A DNA stretch of 64,000 nt from Pandoraea anapnoica (GTDB lineage: Bacteria; Pseudomonadota; Gammaproteobacteria; Burkholderiales; Burkholderiaceae). A program made the translations under genes and the position numbers. The DNA is taken from NCBI RefSeq assembly GCF_902459765.1, contig NZ_CABPSP010000002.1:186001-250000 (forward strand). The letters run 5' to 3'. The number at the start of each line of letters is the position of its first letter. The stretch's first letter is position 1. Positions 8,494 through 17,654 of this stretch are shown here, piece by piece. A model generated the notes under the pieces. That model saw only the letters and a program-made list of their open reading frames with translations. It ran no database searches and had not been told where the DNA came from.

Positions 8494-10137
8494 ATGTATA
8501 AGAACATTACGATTCGGGCCAGCCTGACACTGGTCCTAGGTTTGCTTGGTGCACTTCTCGTCCTCGCCAGCGTGCTGGGCCTCTGGGCGCTCGGTTCCAG
8601 CAACGACTCCCTGAGCAAGATGGCCACGGAAGATACCCCCGCCCTGGCCGAACTCAAGGGAACTGGCGAGCAAATCCTCCGAACCCGCCTGTCGATGGCG
8701 ACCTATGCGTCGTACGTCAGCCTCGGAGCCAATCCCGAAGAATCCGACAAAGTCCTCAAACGAGGCACCCAATACATCGCCACTTCCGACGCCCTCTGGA
8801 ACGATTATCTGAAACGTCCCAAAGAAGATGTACACGAAGCGGAGTTGGCCAAGGCCGCCGACGAAAAGCGCAAGGCCTTTTTCGATAAGGTGATCACGCC
8901 CGCGCTCAACGCGCTCAAGCAAGGCGATGTCGCCGGGTTCCATCAGATTCAGGCGCGCGTCGCACCAGCCGCTTACAACGGTGTCGATACGCTCATGCGC
9001 GAGCTTCAGGACATTCAGGTTGCGCGTCAGCAAGCGCGCTACGACGCCGCTCAGCAGCGCTACAACGTGATGCGCATCGCGATGGGCGCCACGCTCGTCA
9101 TCGCACTCCTGCTTGCCCTGTGGGGCCGCGCCATGCTTGCGCGCGCCGTCCTGCGCCCGATTCGCGAGGTCATTGCGTACTTCGAGCGGATGGCCGCCGG
9201 CGATCTGAGCCAGCGCATCGAGCAACGTACGCGCAACGAGATGGGCCAGCTTTTCGGTGCGCTCGGCCGCATGCGCGACGGGTTGGCCAGCACGGTGGGC
9301 ACGGTGCGCGAGAGCACCGAAGCCATTCACGGCAGCGCCCGTGAGATCGCCGATGGCAATGCCGACCTGTCGCGTCGCACGGAATCGCAGGCATCGTCGC
9401 TGGAGCAAACGGCCGCGAGCATGGAAGAACTTACCGCCGTCGTGAAACAGAACGCCGAGAACGCTCGTGCCGCCAGCCAGCTGGCCGTCACGGCCTCGGA
9501 AACCGCCTCGCGCGGTGGCGACGTCGTTCAGGAAGTCGTGACGACGATGCGCGACATCGCCGAAGCCTCGCAAAAGGTCTCTGACATCCTCACGGTCATT
9601 GACGGCATCGCCTTCCAGACGAACATCCTGGCGCTGAACGCGGCCGTCGAAGCGGCACGCGCGGGCGAACAGGGCCGCGGCTTTGCCGTGGTCGCAGGCG
9701 AAGTGCGCACGCTGGCGCAGCGCAGCGCCTCGGCCGCCAAGGAGATCAAGGGATTGATCGAAGCGTCGGGCAATCGTGTGGAGGTCGGGACGCGTCTGGT
9801 CGAGCGTGCCGGTTCGACTATGGCGGAGGTCGTGCAGTCCGTCAAACGTGTGACCGACATCATGGGCGAGATCTCCGCCGCGAGCGTGGAGCAGTCAAGC
9901 GGTATCGAACAGGTCAACATGGCCGTCACGCAGATGGACGAGATGACGCAGCAGAACGCTGCGCTCGTCGAAGAAGCCTCGGCCGCAGCGGCCGCGCTCG
10001 AAACGCAGGCTGCCCGCCTGCGCGAGTCGGTGGCGCTGTTCCGTCTGTCGTCGCACGAAGCCAGCCACGCGCAGACGCACAGCACGGGCGGCACGGCTCC
10101 GGCCGGCGCACCGGGCGCGCTGGCGCTCGCCGCCTGA
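8494..10137 (+). CDS. Methyl-accepting chemotaxis protein
   Basis: Inner-membrane chemoreceptor, 547 aa. TM1 is at about residues 8-30, followed by a periplasmic four-helix-bundle sensor of about 160 residues, TM2 near 190-210 ([20 protein letters not shown]), a HAMP domain ([20 protein letters not shown]) and the signalling domain. The hairpin tip [20 protein letters not shown] is intact. There is no C-terminal CheR-binding pentapeptide; the tail is Ala/Gly/Pro-rich. The ATG at 8494 was chosen because it starts just before TM1 and because a sigma-28 promoter lies within the 65 extra codons of the longer frame. The ligand is unknown, though the sensor resembles Tar-type domains. Confidence 0.93.
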   Translation: MYKNITIRASLTLVLGLLGALLVLASVLGLWALGSSNDSLSKMATEDTPALAELKGTGEQILRTRLSMATYASYVSLGANPEESDKVLKRGTQYIATSDALWNDYLKRPKEDVHEAELAKAADEKRKAFFDKVITPALNALKQGDVAGFHQIQARVAPAAYNGVDTLMRELQDIQVARQQARYDAAQQRYNVMRIAMGATLVIALLLALWGRAMLARAVLRPIREVIAYFERMAAGDLSQRIEQRTRNEMGQLFGALGRMRDGLASTVGTVRESTEAIHGSAREIADGNADLSRRTESQASSLEQTAASMEELTAVVKQNAENARAASQLAVTASETASRGGDVVQEVVTTMRDIAEASQKVSDILTVIDGIAFQTNILALNAAVEAARAGEQGRGFAVVAGEVRTLAQRSASAAKEIKGLIEASGNRVEVGTRLVERAGSTMAEVVQSVKRVTDIMGEISAASVEQSSGIEQVNMAVTQMDEMTQQNAALVEEASAAAAALETQAARLRESVALFRLSSHEASHAQTHSTGGTAPAGAPGALALAA

Positions 10138-10162
10138 TAGCCCTGTTGTACCGCCCCGCTCT

Positions 10163-10184
10163 GCCCGCCGTCGCTTCGGCGGGC
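10163..10184. terminator. Possible bidirectional terminator (weak)
   Basis: Stem GCCCGCCG/CGGCGGGC (10163-10170 with 10177-10184) with a 6-base loop, between the convergent chemoreceptor and acylphosphatase genes. No real T-run follows, so termination strength is uncertain. Confidence 0.45.
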
Positions 10185-10223
10185 TTGCGGCGGGGATGCA
10201 AATGCGGCAGGCGCGCTGAGACT

Positions 10224-10508
10224 TCAGATGCTGGCGCGCTGCTCGAAGCCTTTGAGCGGCGACTCTGCCACCCACGCCTTGTCAACGTCGCAGGACGACA
10301 CCTGCGCCCCTCGCGGCCCCTCACGCATCCACTCGCACAGCGCCAGCAACTGCGCAGCCTCGCCTTGCGCGATGACTTCCACGGTACCATCGCGGCGATT
10401 TCGCACCCATCCCGCCAGACCGAGCCTGCGCGCTTCGACCACGCACGCAGCGCGGTACCCCACGCCCTGCACCAGCCCGTGCACCACGATTTGCCACGTT
10501 GTCGTCAT
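10224..10508 (-). CDS. acyP: Acylphosphatase
   Basis: Small cytoplasmic hydrolase of carboxyl-phosphate bonds, 94 aa. The phosphate-binding loop is seen as HGLVQGVGYRAACV, with the catalytic Arg in GYR (about residue 19), and the catalytic Asn in GWVRNRRDGTVEV (about residue 37). Family signature 2 (GTVEVIAQG) is also present. The N-terminal motif has L where many homologues have R (GRVQGVGFR), a change outside the active site. It lies downstream of the PepSY reductase gene but a terminator separates them. Confidence 0.92.
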   Translation of the reverse strand: MTTTWQIVVHGLVQGVGYRAACVVEARRLGLAGWVRNRRDGTVEVIAQGEAAQLLALCEWMREGPRGAQVSSCDVDKAWVAESPLKGFEQRASI

Positions 10509-10561
10509 TGCGCCTCCTGCCGTCGCCGGAACGTTCGATGAACTTCGATGGCGTCTGATGG

Positions 10562-10588
10562 AAAAAGGGCCCGATAACTATCGAGCCC
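10562..10588 (-). terminator. Rho-independent terminator after PepSY reductase gene
   Basis: On the minus strand GGGCTCGATA and TATCGGGCCC form a 9-pair stem with one mismatch and loop of four, followed by TTTTT (plus-strand A-run 10562-10566). It lies 33 bases past the stop of the reductase gene. Confidence 0.8.
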
Positions 10589-10620
10589 TGTCACTACGTT
10601 AGCACACCACCGGTGCACGT

Positions 10621-13254
10621 CTAATAGATGTCGCGGCGATAGCGCCCCTGTGCCGAGAGGTCCAGCAGAGCGTCTGCGCCGATGGCCTCGGCCAGTGCCG
10701 CGTCGACCGCAGGGGCCATGCCCGCAAGACTGCCGCAGACGTAGATCGAAGCACCGTCGGCCACCCATTTCGCAATCTCTTGCGCCGACTGGCGGACGTG
10801 ATCCTGTACGTAGATTCGCTCCGCCTGATCGCGCGAATAGACGCGGTCCAGACGGGCGATACCGCCTTGCGCCTGCCACTCGCGCAACGTCGCGTCGTGG
10901 AAAGCGTCGTGACTCGCCTGGCGCTCGCCGAAGATCAGCCAGTTGCGAACCTGTCCCTTCGCGATGCGCGCCGAGAGATGGGCGCGCAGCCCGGCCAGCC
11001 CGGTGCCGTTGCCGATCAGAATCATGCCCCGTGCGTCTGCCGGGCCGTGGAAGCCCGGATTCGGACGCACACGCATCGTCACGCTATCGCCCAGCGCCAC
11101 ACCGTGCGTCAGCCAGCCCGAGCCGAGCCCCAGCGAGCCATCGGGATTGCGCGTCTGACGCACGAGCAACATCAGCTTGCCCTCGTCCTGCGTCGATGCA
11201 ATCGAATACTCGCGCTCGGGCAACGGTGCCAGACGTTCGAGCCAATCCTGCAAGTCGACGCCGGCCGGCGGTGCGGCGTCGGGCAGTACGCGCTCGCGCA
11301 ACGCCTCGCCCAGCAACGCCTCGCGCCCGGCCACGCTCACGCGCACGTCCGACGCCCAGACGCTGCCCGAAAGGAACGCATCGATACGCGCGGCCGTATG
11401 GCGCGGCAGCACCTCGACCAGATCGCCCGCCACCCACTGCGCGCCTTGCGGCGGCGTGAACGCGAGATGGTAGGCAGGCAAACCGGTGCTGCCCGGATTG
11501 AGTACTTCGCGCTCGGTAAGCGTCCAGGACGCAAAGCGCGGACCATCCTCGGCCTTCATGGCAACCAGCGGACGACCGAGCCATTCGCCCAGACGTTCCT
11601 GCCAGCTTGCCCAGGCGCCCGGATCGCCACGGTCGACTTCAATCGGTTCGAACGCCGCCACACCGCCCTGCGCCCGCAGCCAGCCGTCGAGCTTGCGGCC
11701 GAAACCGCAGAAGGTGTCGTAATGACTATCACCGAGCGAAAGCATGGCAAAGCGCAGCTTGGGCAGCGCCATCGCCTGATTCATCAGTTGCTGGGAGAAA
11801 CGACGCGCGCTGTCGGGCGGCTCGCCGTCACCGAACGTGCTCACGATGAACAACGCGCGTTTGGCCGCGCCGAGCTGCGCCTGTCCGATACGCGCCAGCG
11901 GCTGAATTTGTGCGGGCACGCCCGCCCCCTGCAACATACCGGCCGTCTGCCAGGCGAGACCTTCAGCCACACCGCTCTGGCTTGCGTATCCGATCAGCAC
12001 GCCTTCGTCGGCGAACGAACCGCCGCTCGACGGTGCATTCCCCCCCCTCGGGCCACTCTCGCCATTCACGCCATCGGCACCCTGCGCCGGGCGCGACGCC
12101 GCCAATGCACGCTTCTTCTTGCGCCGGTCGAGATAAAGCATCCAGCCCGTGACGAAGAACACCGGCATCATCAGGCTCGACAGCATCATGACGACGATGC
12201 CCGCCGGCCCGAAGAAACTGCCACGGTGCAGCGCGTAGATGCTCGTCATCAACTGGCCACCGGTCATCTTCTGCGCGTAACGCTCCTCGTTGCGAATCGA
12301 ACCCGACGCCGGTTCGATATCCATCCGGCTGAACGCACGCTCATGCGGCACGGACTTGTCGAGCCACGTCATTTGCAGCGGGCCGCCTGCCTTCTGCGAC
12401 GGGCGCAGATAGACCTTCGTGTAATCGGGCACGCGTGTGACGAAGCTGTCCCACACCGTGCTCATGTCGTCTGCGGAGGTCGACGCCAGATCGGGCAACG
12501 CCTTCTTGCGCTCGCCCTTGGCATTCGCGTCGCCCTGCTTTGCCATCTTCGGCTTCTCCGGCTGCTTGTTCCGCACAGGCTGCTGGACGCCAGCCATTGA
12601 GAACAGCATGCCGCGCCACCAGTCGTACGACCAGTACAGCCCCGTCGTCGCCGACAAAAGATATGGCACCAGCACGACCGTGCCGATCACGGCGTGAAGA
12701 TTCCACAGGAACGGACGTCCCTGCTTCTTGAAATCGATGTGAAACCATGCGCGCCAGTTACCGATCCGGCGTGGCCAGCGCAGATATAAACCGCTCGCCG
12801 CGAGCAGAAACAGAAGCAGCGTTGCCGCGCCCGTGATCTGCTTGCCGATGCCGTCCACCGTCAAGAAACGGTGGATGTCCATGATGAAGCGGAAAACGAC
12901 GTCGGCCTGCGAGCGGCCGAGCATCTGCCCGGTGTACGGGTCGACGAAATAGGTCTCGCCGCGCGTGCCGTCACCGATAGAGAGTCGCACACCGACGGCG
13001 TCCTCGGGATTGCGCGTGACCGTCATCAACAAGATGCGTCGGTCGGGTACGGCCTCATGCACGCGCGCGACTAAGTCAGGTACCGTCAAAGGTGCCGTGT
13101 CGCGCGCAGCCACAGTCATGACACCCGGGCTGAATGCGCGGGTGAGTTCTTCGTAATAGGAAAGCAGTGCGCCGGTCAGGCCAACCACCGCAAGCACCAG
13201 ACCGGCCGTAATGCCGAAGAACCAGTGCAGTTGAAACCACAGTCTTTTCATCAT
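10621..13254 (-). CDS. PepSY-TM / flavodoxin / FNR fusion reductase (putative ferrisiderophore reductase)
   Basis: 877-aa membrane flavoprotein. Residues 1-380 are a PepSY_TM module with four helices (about 9-34, 140-160, 185-210, 348-375) and periplasmic loops. A flavodoxin domain begins near 418 (LIGYASQSGVAEGLAW). The C-terminal 290 residues are a CPR-type FAD/NADPH reductase with FAD motif REYSIAST, NADPH-site IGNGTGLAGLR and terminal aromatic RYRRDIY. Electrons should run from NADPH through FAD and FMN to a membrane or periplasmic acceptor. The upstream Fur box suggests iron control, and PepSY reductases commonly serve ferric-siderophore reduction. No TonB receptor gene is adjacent. The start ATG is at 13254 (ATGATG); longer starts are unlikely. 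Confidence 0.85.
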   Translation of the reverse strand: MMKRLWFQLHWFFGITAGLVLAVVGLTGALLSYYEELTRAFSPGVMTVAARDTAPLTVPDLVARVHEAVPDRRILLMTVTRNPEDAVGVRLSIGDGTRGETYFVDPYTGQMLGRSQADVVFRFIMDIHRFLTVDGIGKQITGAATLLLFLLAASGLYLRWPRRIGNWRAWFHIDFKKQGRPFLWNLHAVIGTVVLVPYLLSATTGLYWSYDWWRGMLFSMAGVQQPVRNKQPEKPKMAKQGDANAKGERKKALPDLASTSADDMSTVWDSFVTRVPDYTKVYLRPSQKAGGPLQMTWLDKSVPHERAFSRMDIEPASGSIRNEERYAQKMTGGQLMTSIYALHRGSFFGPAGIVVMMLSSLMMPVFFVTGWMLYLDRRKKKRALAASRPAQGADGVNGESGPRGGNAPSSGGSFADEGVLIGYASQSGVAEGLAWQTAGMLQGAGVPAQIQPLARIGQAQLGAAKRALFIVSTFGDGEPPDSARRFSQQLMNQAMALPKLRFAMLSLGDSHYDTFCGFGRKLDGWLRAQGGVAAFEPIEVDRGDPGAWASWQERLGEWLGRPLVAMKAEDGPRFASWTLTEREVLNPGSTGLPAYHLAFTPPQGAQWVAGDLVEVLPRHTAARIDAFLSGSVWASDVRVSVAGREALLGEALRERVLPDAAPPAGVDLQDWLERLAPLPEREYSIASTQDEGKLMLLVRQTRNPDGSLGLGSGWLTHGVALGDSVTMRVRPNPGFHGPADARGMILIGNGTGLAGLRAHLSARIAKGQVRNWLIFGERQASHDAFHDATLREWQAQGGIARLDRVYSRDQAERIYVQDHVRQSAQEIAKWVADGASIYVCGSLAGMAPAVDAALAEAIGADALLDLSAQGRYRRDIY

Positions 13255-13362
13255 TGTTGTCGTCCGACGCACGTCCGTGCGCCGGTGGTGGCGCGTGCGT
13301 GGCAGGTGTGCCGTGCCGCATTCCCCGGATGGAGCACTATGCGGCAATTATCGAATGTTATT

Positions 13363-13381
13363 GCAAACGATTCTCATATTC
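13363..13381 (-). promoter_or_regulatory. Putative Fur box
   Basis: The 19-mer GCAAACGATTCTCATATTC matches the Fur consensus GATAATGATAATCATTATC at 12 of 19 positions, including the core GAT and TCAT. It has the TTGCAAACGATTCTCAT look of betaproteobacterial Fur sites. It lies 109 bases upstream of the reductase start. Confidence 0.65.
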
Positions 13382-13517
13382 AATACCTACTTATATTTCT
13401 TCGTCTTGAGGATGTCGTCAAACGTCTGCCGCGCCGCCTGTAGGCGTCATCTGACAGGAATTTCATACATCGGACGACGTCTTGTCGCTTTTTGAGCGGC
13501 TAGGATGAATACATTCC

Positions 13518-13533
13518 GCGCGGATATCCGCGC
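13518..13533. repeat. Perfect 16-bp palindrome upstream of otsB
   Basis: GCGCGGATATCCGCGC reads the same on both strands. It has no loop, so a protein-binding operator is more likely than an RNA hairpin. It lies 109 bases upstream of otsB. Confidence 0.5.
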
Positions 13534-13642
13534 TCCCGCCCTTCAATACCGCCGCACGTGACGTCTCGTCTGCCCAATACCTAGCCCTCCTGCTGGCCCT
13601 GGAACGACCTGTGGACCTGCGGCACGACAGCGACGGAGAGCC

Positions 13643-14518
13643 ATGCAACCCACAACGTCTTCCCCGCCCGTCACCAGCGTGACGCCAACGGTCCCCTCGT
13701 CAGCGACGTCTGCGACTGCGTTCGCGGCCCATCCGCCTGCGCAGCACGCCGTCAACATTGCCACGGTGGCATTCTTCTTCGATCTGGACGGCACCCTGGC
13801 ACCGCTGGCGGCGCGTCCGGACGCAGTCAAACTGCCTCGCGACACCGCCCGTGTGCTGGCGCGGCTGTTCGAGCGGGCGAACGGTGCAATCGCTGTCGTA
13901 TCGGGTCGCGCCATTGACGAGATCGACGGCCTGCTCGCCCCGCTGCGCGTGCCGGCCGCCGGCCTGCACGGTGCAGAGATTCGTCATGCAAACGGCAAGC
14001 TGGCGCGTGCCGAAGGTCACGCGGCCGACACCGAACGCGTCGCCGCCATGGCCGCCCCGCTGCAAGCGCTGGTCGCGCAACATCCGGGGCTGTTGCTCGA
14101 GAACAAGGGCTGTGCGCTGGCGCTTCACTATCGCGGCGCGCCCGAACTGGCAGGCGTGGCGCGCGACACCATGCGCGCGCTGGCCGATCTGCACGCCGAC
14201 CGGTTCTCGCTACAGCCGGGCAAGCTGGTATTCGAACTACGCCCGAGCAATGTCAGCAAGGGCCGCGCCATTTCGACACTTCTGAACGAGGCCCCGTTTG
14301 CGAGTCGAACGCCGCTGTTTGCCGGTGACGACCTCACCGACGAGGCCGGTTTTGCCGACGTGAATGCGCTGGGTGGCATCACGATCAAGATCGGGGACGG
14401 AGAAACCTGTGCGCACCACCGGCTGCCTTCGCCGGAGGCGCTCACCGCCTGGCTGCTCACGCTGCACGGCGACACCTCCCCGGCCCCGCCTCAACCCTCA
14501 CAGGAGACAGACGTATGA
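13643..14518 (+). CDS. otsB: Trehalose-6-phosphate phosphatase
   Basis: Dephosphorylates trehalose 6-phosphate to trehalose, an osmoprotectant. 291 aa, HAD superfamily. Motif I FFFDLDGTLAPL gives nucleophile D47 and D49, motif II region VVSGRAIDEIDGLL, K in the FELRPSNVSKG segment, and the Mg-binding motif FAGDDLTDEAGF near residue 232. Good GGAG ribosome site. A poorly conserved 40-residue Ser/Thr/Pro/Ala leader precedes the fold. The stop codon overlaps the otsA start (ATGA at 14515-14518), so the two are coupled. Confidence 0.94.
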   Translation: MQPTTSSPPVTSVTPTVPSSATSATAFAAHPPAQHAVNIATVAFFFDLDGTLAPLAARPDAVKLPRDTARVLARLFERANGAIAVVSGRAIDEIDGLLAPLRVPAAGLHGAEIRHANGKLARAEGHAADTERVAAMAAPLQALVAQHPGLLLENKGCALALHYRGAPELAGVARDTMRALADLHADRFSLQPGKLVFELRPSNVSKGRAISTLLNEAPFASRTPLFAGDDLTDEAGFADVNALGGITIKIGDGETCAHHRLPSPEALTAWLLTLHGDTSPAPPQPSQETDV

Positions 14519-15933
14519 GTCGCTTAGTCATCGTATCGAACCGGGTCGCGCCCATGACCGAGGGCAAACCCACTGCCGGCGGCCTGGCCATCGGCGTGTT
14601 CGATGCGCTCAAGGACACCGGAGGCATGTGGTTCGGCTGGAACGGCGAGATCGACGCGGCGCCCGCCACCGCCCCCGAGATCGCGCATCGCAACAACGTC
14701 ACCTTCGCCACCGTGCCGCTCACCCGCCGCGACTACAACACGTACTACCGCGGCTTCTCCAATGCGACCCTGTGGCCGACGTTTCACTACCGCGACGACC
14801 TCACGCGGTATCAACGCGACGATTACAACGGCTATCGCCACGTCAACGCACGCTTCGCTGCGCTGCTCGCCCCGCTGCTCAAAGACGACGATCTCATCTG
14901 GGTGCACGACTATCATCTGCTGCCCTTCGCCCAGGCGTGTCGTCAGATCGGGCTGCGCCAGCGACTGGGCTTCTTTCTTCACATCCCGTTCCCGTCGCCG
15001 CAAGTCCTGATGACGGTGCCGCCGCATGAAGCGCTCGTACGCGCGATGTGCGAATACGATCTGGTCGGCTTCCAGACCGAGACGGACCGCACTGCGTTCA
15101 CCGACTATCTGGTCCGGCTCGGCGGCGCCACGCTCAACAGCGACGGCACGATCACCGCGTACGGCCGAACTTTGCGCACGGGCGTCTATCCGATCGGCGT
15201 GTATCCGGACGAGATCCAGAAACAGGCGACTGCCCGCGCGACCGTCAAGCACATCCTCGATCTGAAGCAAGGATTGCAGGAACGCAAGCTCATCATGAGC
15301 GTTGACCGTCTGGATTATTCGAAGGGGATGCTCGAACGCTTTCGCGCTTTCGAACGACTGCTGGAGCTGTGGCCGAACCAGCAAGGGACGGTGAGCTTCG
15401 TTCAGGTGGCACCGCCAAGCCGCTCCGACGTGGCGGGTTATGGCGAAATCAGGCGTCAATTGGAAACGCTGGCCGGTCATATCAACGGCCGATTCTCGGA
15501 CCTGGCGTGGACGCCGCTGCGCTACATCAACAAGCGCTACGATCACGAAGTGCTGATGTCGTTCTTCCGCGCATCGCAGGTGGGATACGTCACACCGTTG
15601 CGTGACGGCATGAACCTCGTCGCCAAGGAATACGTCGCCTCGCAGGATCCGGCCGACCCCGGCGTGCTGGTGCTGTCGTGTTTTGCCGGGGCGGCGCAGG
15701 AACTCGACGGCGCACTGATTGTGAATCCCTACGACATCGACGGCATGGCCGAAGCCCTGCGCTCGGCGCTGAACATGTCGCTGTCGGAGCGCCAGTCGCG
15801 GCACGAGAGCATGATGAGTACCTTGCGCGAGCACAACCTGTCGACGTGGCGCGACCGTTTCATTACCGATCTGCGCGCGCCGGCGGCCGCGACTCCGGCC
15901 TTGTTGCGCTGCGCCCAACCCACCGCGGCCTGA
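14515..15933 (+). CDS. otsA: Alpha,alpha-trehalose-phosphate synthase (UDP/GDP-glucose)
   Basis: Transfers glucose from an NDP-glucose donor to glucose 6-phosphate. 472 aa, GT20 family, normal length. Visible: [20 protein letters not shown] at the N-terminus, the [15 protein letters not shown] segment, [12 protein letters not shown], the donor-site [15 protein letters not shown], and the C-terminal [17 protein letters not shown]. Starts inside the otsB stop by an ATGA overlap. Together with otsB it forms the complete OtsAB pathway. The otsB-first order is reported for several Burkholderiales and is not in itself odd. Confidence 0.96.
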   Translation: MSRLVIVSNRVAPMTEGKPTAGGLAIGVFDALKDTGGMWFGWNGEIDAAPATAPEIAHRNNVTFATVPLTRRDYNTYYRGFSNATLWPTFHYRDDLTRYQRDDYNGYRHVNARFAALLAPLLKDDDLIWVHDYHLLPFAQACRQIGLRQRLGFFLHIPFPSPQVLMTVPPHEALVRAMCEYDLVGFQTETDRTAFTDYLVRLGGATLNSDGTITAYGRTLRTGVYPIGVYPDEIQKQATARATVKHILDLKQGLQERKLIMSVDRLDYSKGMLERFRAFERLLELWPNQQGTVSFVQVAPPSRSDVAGYGEIRRQLETLAGHINGRFSDLAWTPLRYINKRYDHEVLMSFFRASQVGYVTPLRDGMNLVAKEYVASQDPADPGVLVLSCFAGAAQELDGALIVNPYDIDGMAEALRSALNMSLSERQSRHESMMSTLREHNLSTWRDRFITDLRAPAAATPALLRCAQPTAA

Positions 15934-16015
15934 CTGCCGGTCCTGCGCCGGTCCGATACATTCGGTCCGACGACAACGCAGGACGGCCGTGGACGACGCC
16001 CTAAGGAGGCATGCC

Positions 16016-16834
16016 ATGCGCCAACGGAGCCACACCTCTGACCCTGCCGACACCCCGTGCATCGAAGTCGAGACCGACGGGCCGGTGACGCTCGTCACGC
16101 TTGCGCGTCCGACCCGTCGTAATGCCGTCGACCGCCACATGGCGACGGCGTTGCGCGACGCGCTGCTCGGCTTCGAGCAGGACGAAAACGCGCGCGTCGC
16201 AGTGCTATGCGGCAAGGGTGCGTCATTCTGCGCTGGTGCGGATCTTTCGGCCTTCGACGATCCCGAACGTCGCAACGACGTCACGCCCGATGGCAGTGGC
16301 GACGGCCCGATGGGCCTTACGCGACGTCATCTGGACAAGCCCGTCATTGCGGCCGTCACCGGTCATGCCGTGGCGGGTGGACTGGAGCTGGCGTTATGGT
16401 GCGACCTGCGCGTCGCGGACGACTCCGCTACGTTCGGCGTCTTCTGCCGCCGCTTCGGGGTGCCGCTGATCGATGGGGGAACGGTTCGCCTGCCGCGTCT
16501 GATCGGCATGAGCCGGGCACTCGACATGATCCTGACCGGACGCGCCGTGGGCGCTCAGGAGGCATTCGAGATCGGGCTGGTGAACCGGCTGGTGCCGGAA
16601 GGCATGGCGTGTCAGGGTGCGCTTGCGTTGGCGCATCAGATCGCCGAGTTACCGCAAGGCGCACTGCGCGCCGACCGCCGGGCGGCCTACGCACAGTGGG
16701 ATCTGCCGTTGGACGCAGCGCTGCGTCAGGAGGGAGCCGCCGGACACGAGGTCGTGTTCTCGGAAGGCGTCGCCGGCGCCCGTGCATTTCTGGCCGGGGC
16801 AGGCCGGCACGGTGCGCCGCGCGAGACGCCTTAG
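16016..16834 (+). CDS. Enoyl-CoA hydratase/isomerase family protein (crotonase)
   Basis: 272-aa crotonase-fold enzyme acting on an acyl-CoA. The CoA-binding segment ARPTRRNAVDRHMATAL, the oxyanion-hole stretch GKGASFCAGADLSAF, and VTGHAVAGGLELALWCDLRV are visible. A catalytic-type Glu lies in the third of these segments, and GVFCRRFGVPLIDGGTVRLP follows. The start ATG at 16016 follows a perfect AAGGAGG at 16003-16009. The exact reaction (hydratase, isomerase or other) cannot be read from the sequence. It follows otsA by 82 bases on the same strand but has no evident link with trehalose. Confidence 0.88.
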   Translation: MRQRSHTSDPADTPCIEVETDGPVTLVTLARPTRRNAVDRHMATALRDALLGFEQDENARVAVLCGKGASFCAGADLSAFDDPERRNDVTPDGSGDGPMGLTRRHLDKPVIAAVTGHAVAGGLELALWCDLRVADDSATFGVFCRRFGVPLIDGGTVRLPRLIGMSRALDMILTGRAVGAQEAFEIGLVNRLVPEGMACQGALALAHQIAELPQGALRADRRAAYAQWDLPLDAALRQEGAAGHEVVFSEGVAGARAFLAGAGRHGAPRETP

Positions 16835-16896
16835 CCCTGCCCTCGTGCCGCCTGTAACCCCAGCGTTGGGAAGTAAAGCAACCGACGCTTAGGGCC

Positions 16897-17571
16897 TTAT
16901 CGGGCCGGCGCGGGGAGCGGCGGCAGTTGCGCCAGACGCTTGCTCAGGCCGTCTGCGATTTCCTTCTGATTGGCCTGCTTCGCAAAGTCGATGGCCGTCA
17001 TCTTCAACTGGTTCGCGAGACGAACGTCTGCCCCACCGTCGAGCAATACCTTGCACGTGCTGATATGGCCACCGCGCGCGGCCATCATGAGCGGCGTCGT
17101 GCCGTTCGGCGATTCCGCATCGACATAAGCCGACGCATCGAGCAGCATTTGCACGATGTCGTCATGACCGTTCGTCGCCGCGTAGTGCAGCGGCGCCCAG
17201 CCCTTCTTGTTGACTTCGGCGTCCTTGTCGATCAGGAGCTTCACCATCGGCGTGAGGCCTTGCAGCGACGCGATCATCATGGCGTTCTCGCCCGCGCGAT
17301 TCGTGGCATCCAGATCGGTACGCTTGTCTTCAATGAGCAATTTGGCGACGCCAACGGACTTCTCGCGCATCGCAATTACCAGCAACGGATCGCCCTTCTC
17401 GTCGCGCGTGTTCGGATCGACACCGGCCTTAAGCGCCTGTTGCACAGCGTTGGTGTCGTCAAACACGACCGCCTTAACCAGCGACGTATTGGAGGTCGCG
17501 GCCGTAGCACACGCCGTCAGCCACAACACGCTCAGCAGCGTGAAGACGTGGATCACTGAAAATTTACGCAT
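16897..17571 (-). CDS. Ankyrin-repeat lipoprotein
   Basis: 224 aa. The N-terminus MRKFSVIHVFTLLSVLWLTA is a signal peptide ending in the lipobox LTAC (Cys21), so the protein is likely a lipoprotein, or at least exported. From about residue 35 to 205 it consists of four to five ankyrin repeats (DPNTRDEKGDPLLVIAMREK, GWAPLHYAATNGHDDIVQML, GTTPLMMAARGGHISTCKVL). Such proteins bind other proteins; no partner is known. It lies 83 bases after tatD on the same strand, an association I recall from Burkholderiaceae genomes. Confidence 0.82.
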   Translation of the reverse strand: MRKFSVIHVFTLLSVLWLTACATAATSNTSLVKAVVFDDTNAVQQALKAGVDPNTRDEKGDPLLVIAMREKSVGVAKLLIEDKRTDLDATNRAGENAMMIASLQGLTPMVKLLIDKDAEVNKKGWAPLHYAATNGHDDIVQMLLDASAYVDAESPNGTTPLMMAARGGHISTCKVLLDGGADVRLANQLKMTAIDFAKQANQKEIADGLSKRLAQLPPLPAPAR

Positions 17572-17654
17572 CGGGGGCTCCTATCGGTCGTCCGGGAAGT
17601 TCAGTTAAAAGCGTCGGCAAAAACGTCGGTTCGAAAGCTACGCGCGATGCGAGT

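Larger units (their letters stand above)
13255..13642. promoter_or_regulatory. Divergent control region between PepSY reductase and otsBA
   Basis: A 388-base region without a gene. The left part holds a Fur-box-like site (13363-13381) in an AT-rich stretch serving the reductase gene. The right part holds a perfect 16-bp palindrome (13518-13533) 110 bases before otsB. A Shine-Dalgarno GGAG precedes otsB. I see no small ORF or RNA that I can support. Confidence 0.6.

Noticed and set aside
10780-12600. 606-codon open frame antisense to the PepSY reductase
   Set aside because: Shadow frame; the minus-strand product has full flavodoxin and FNR motifs.
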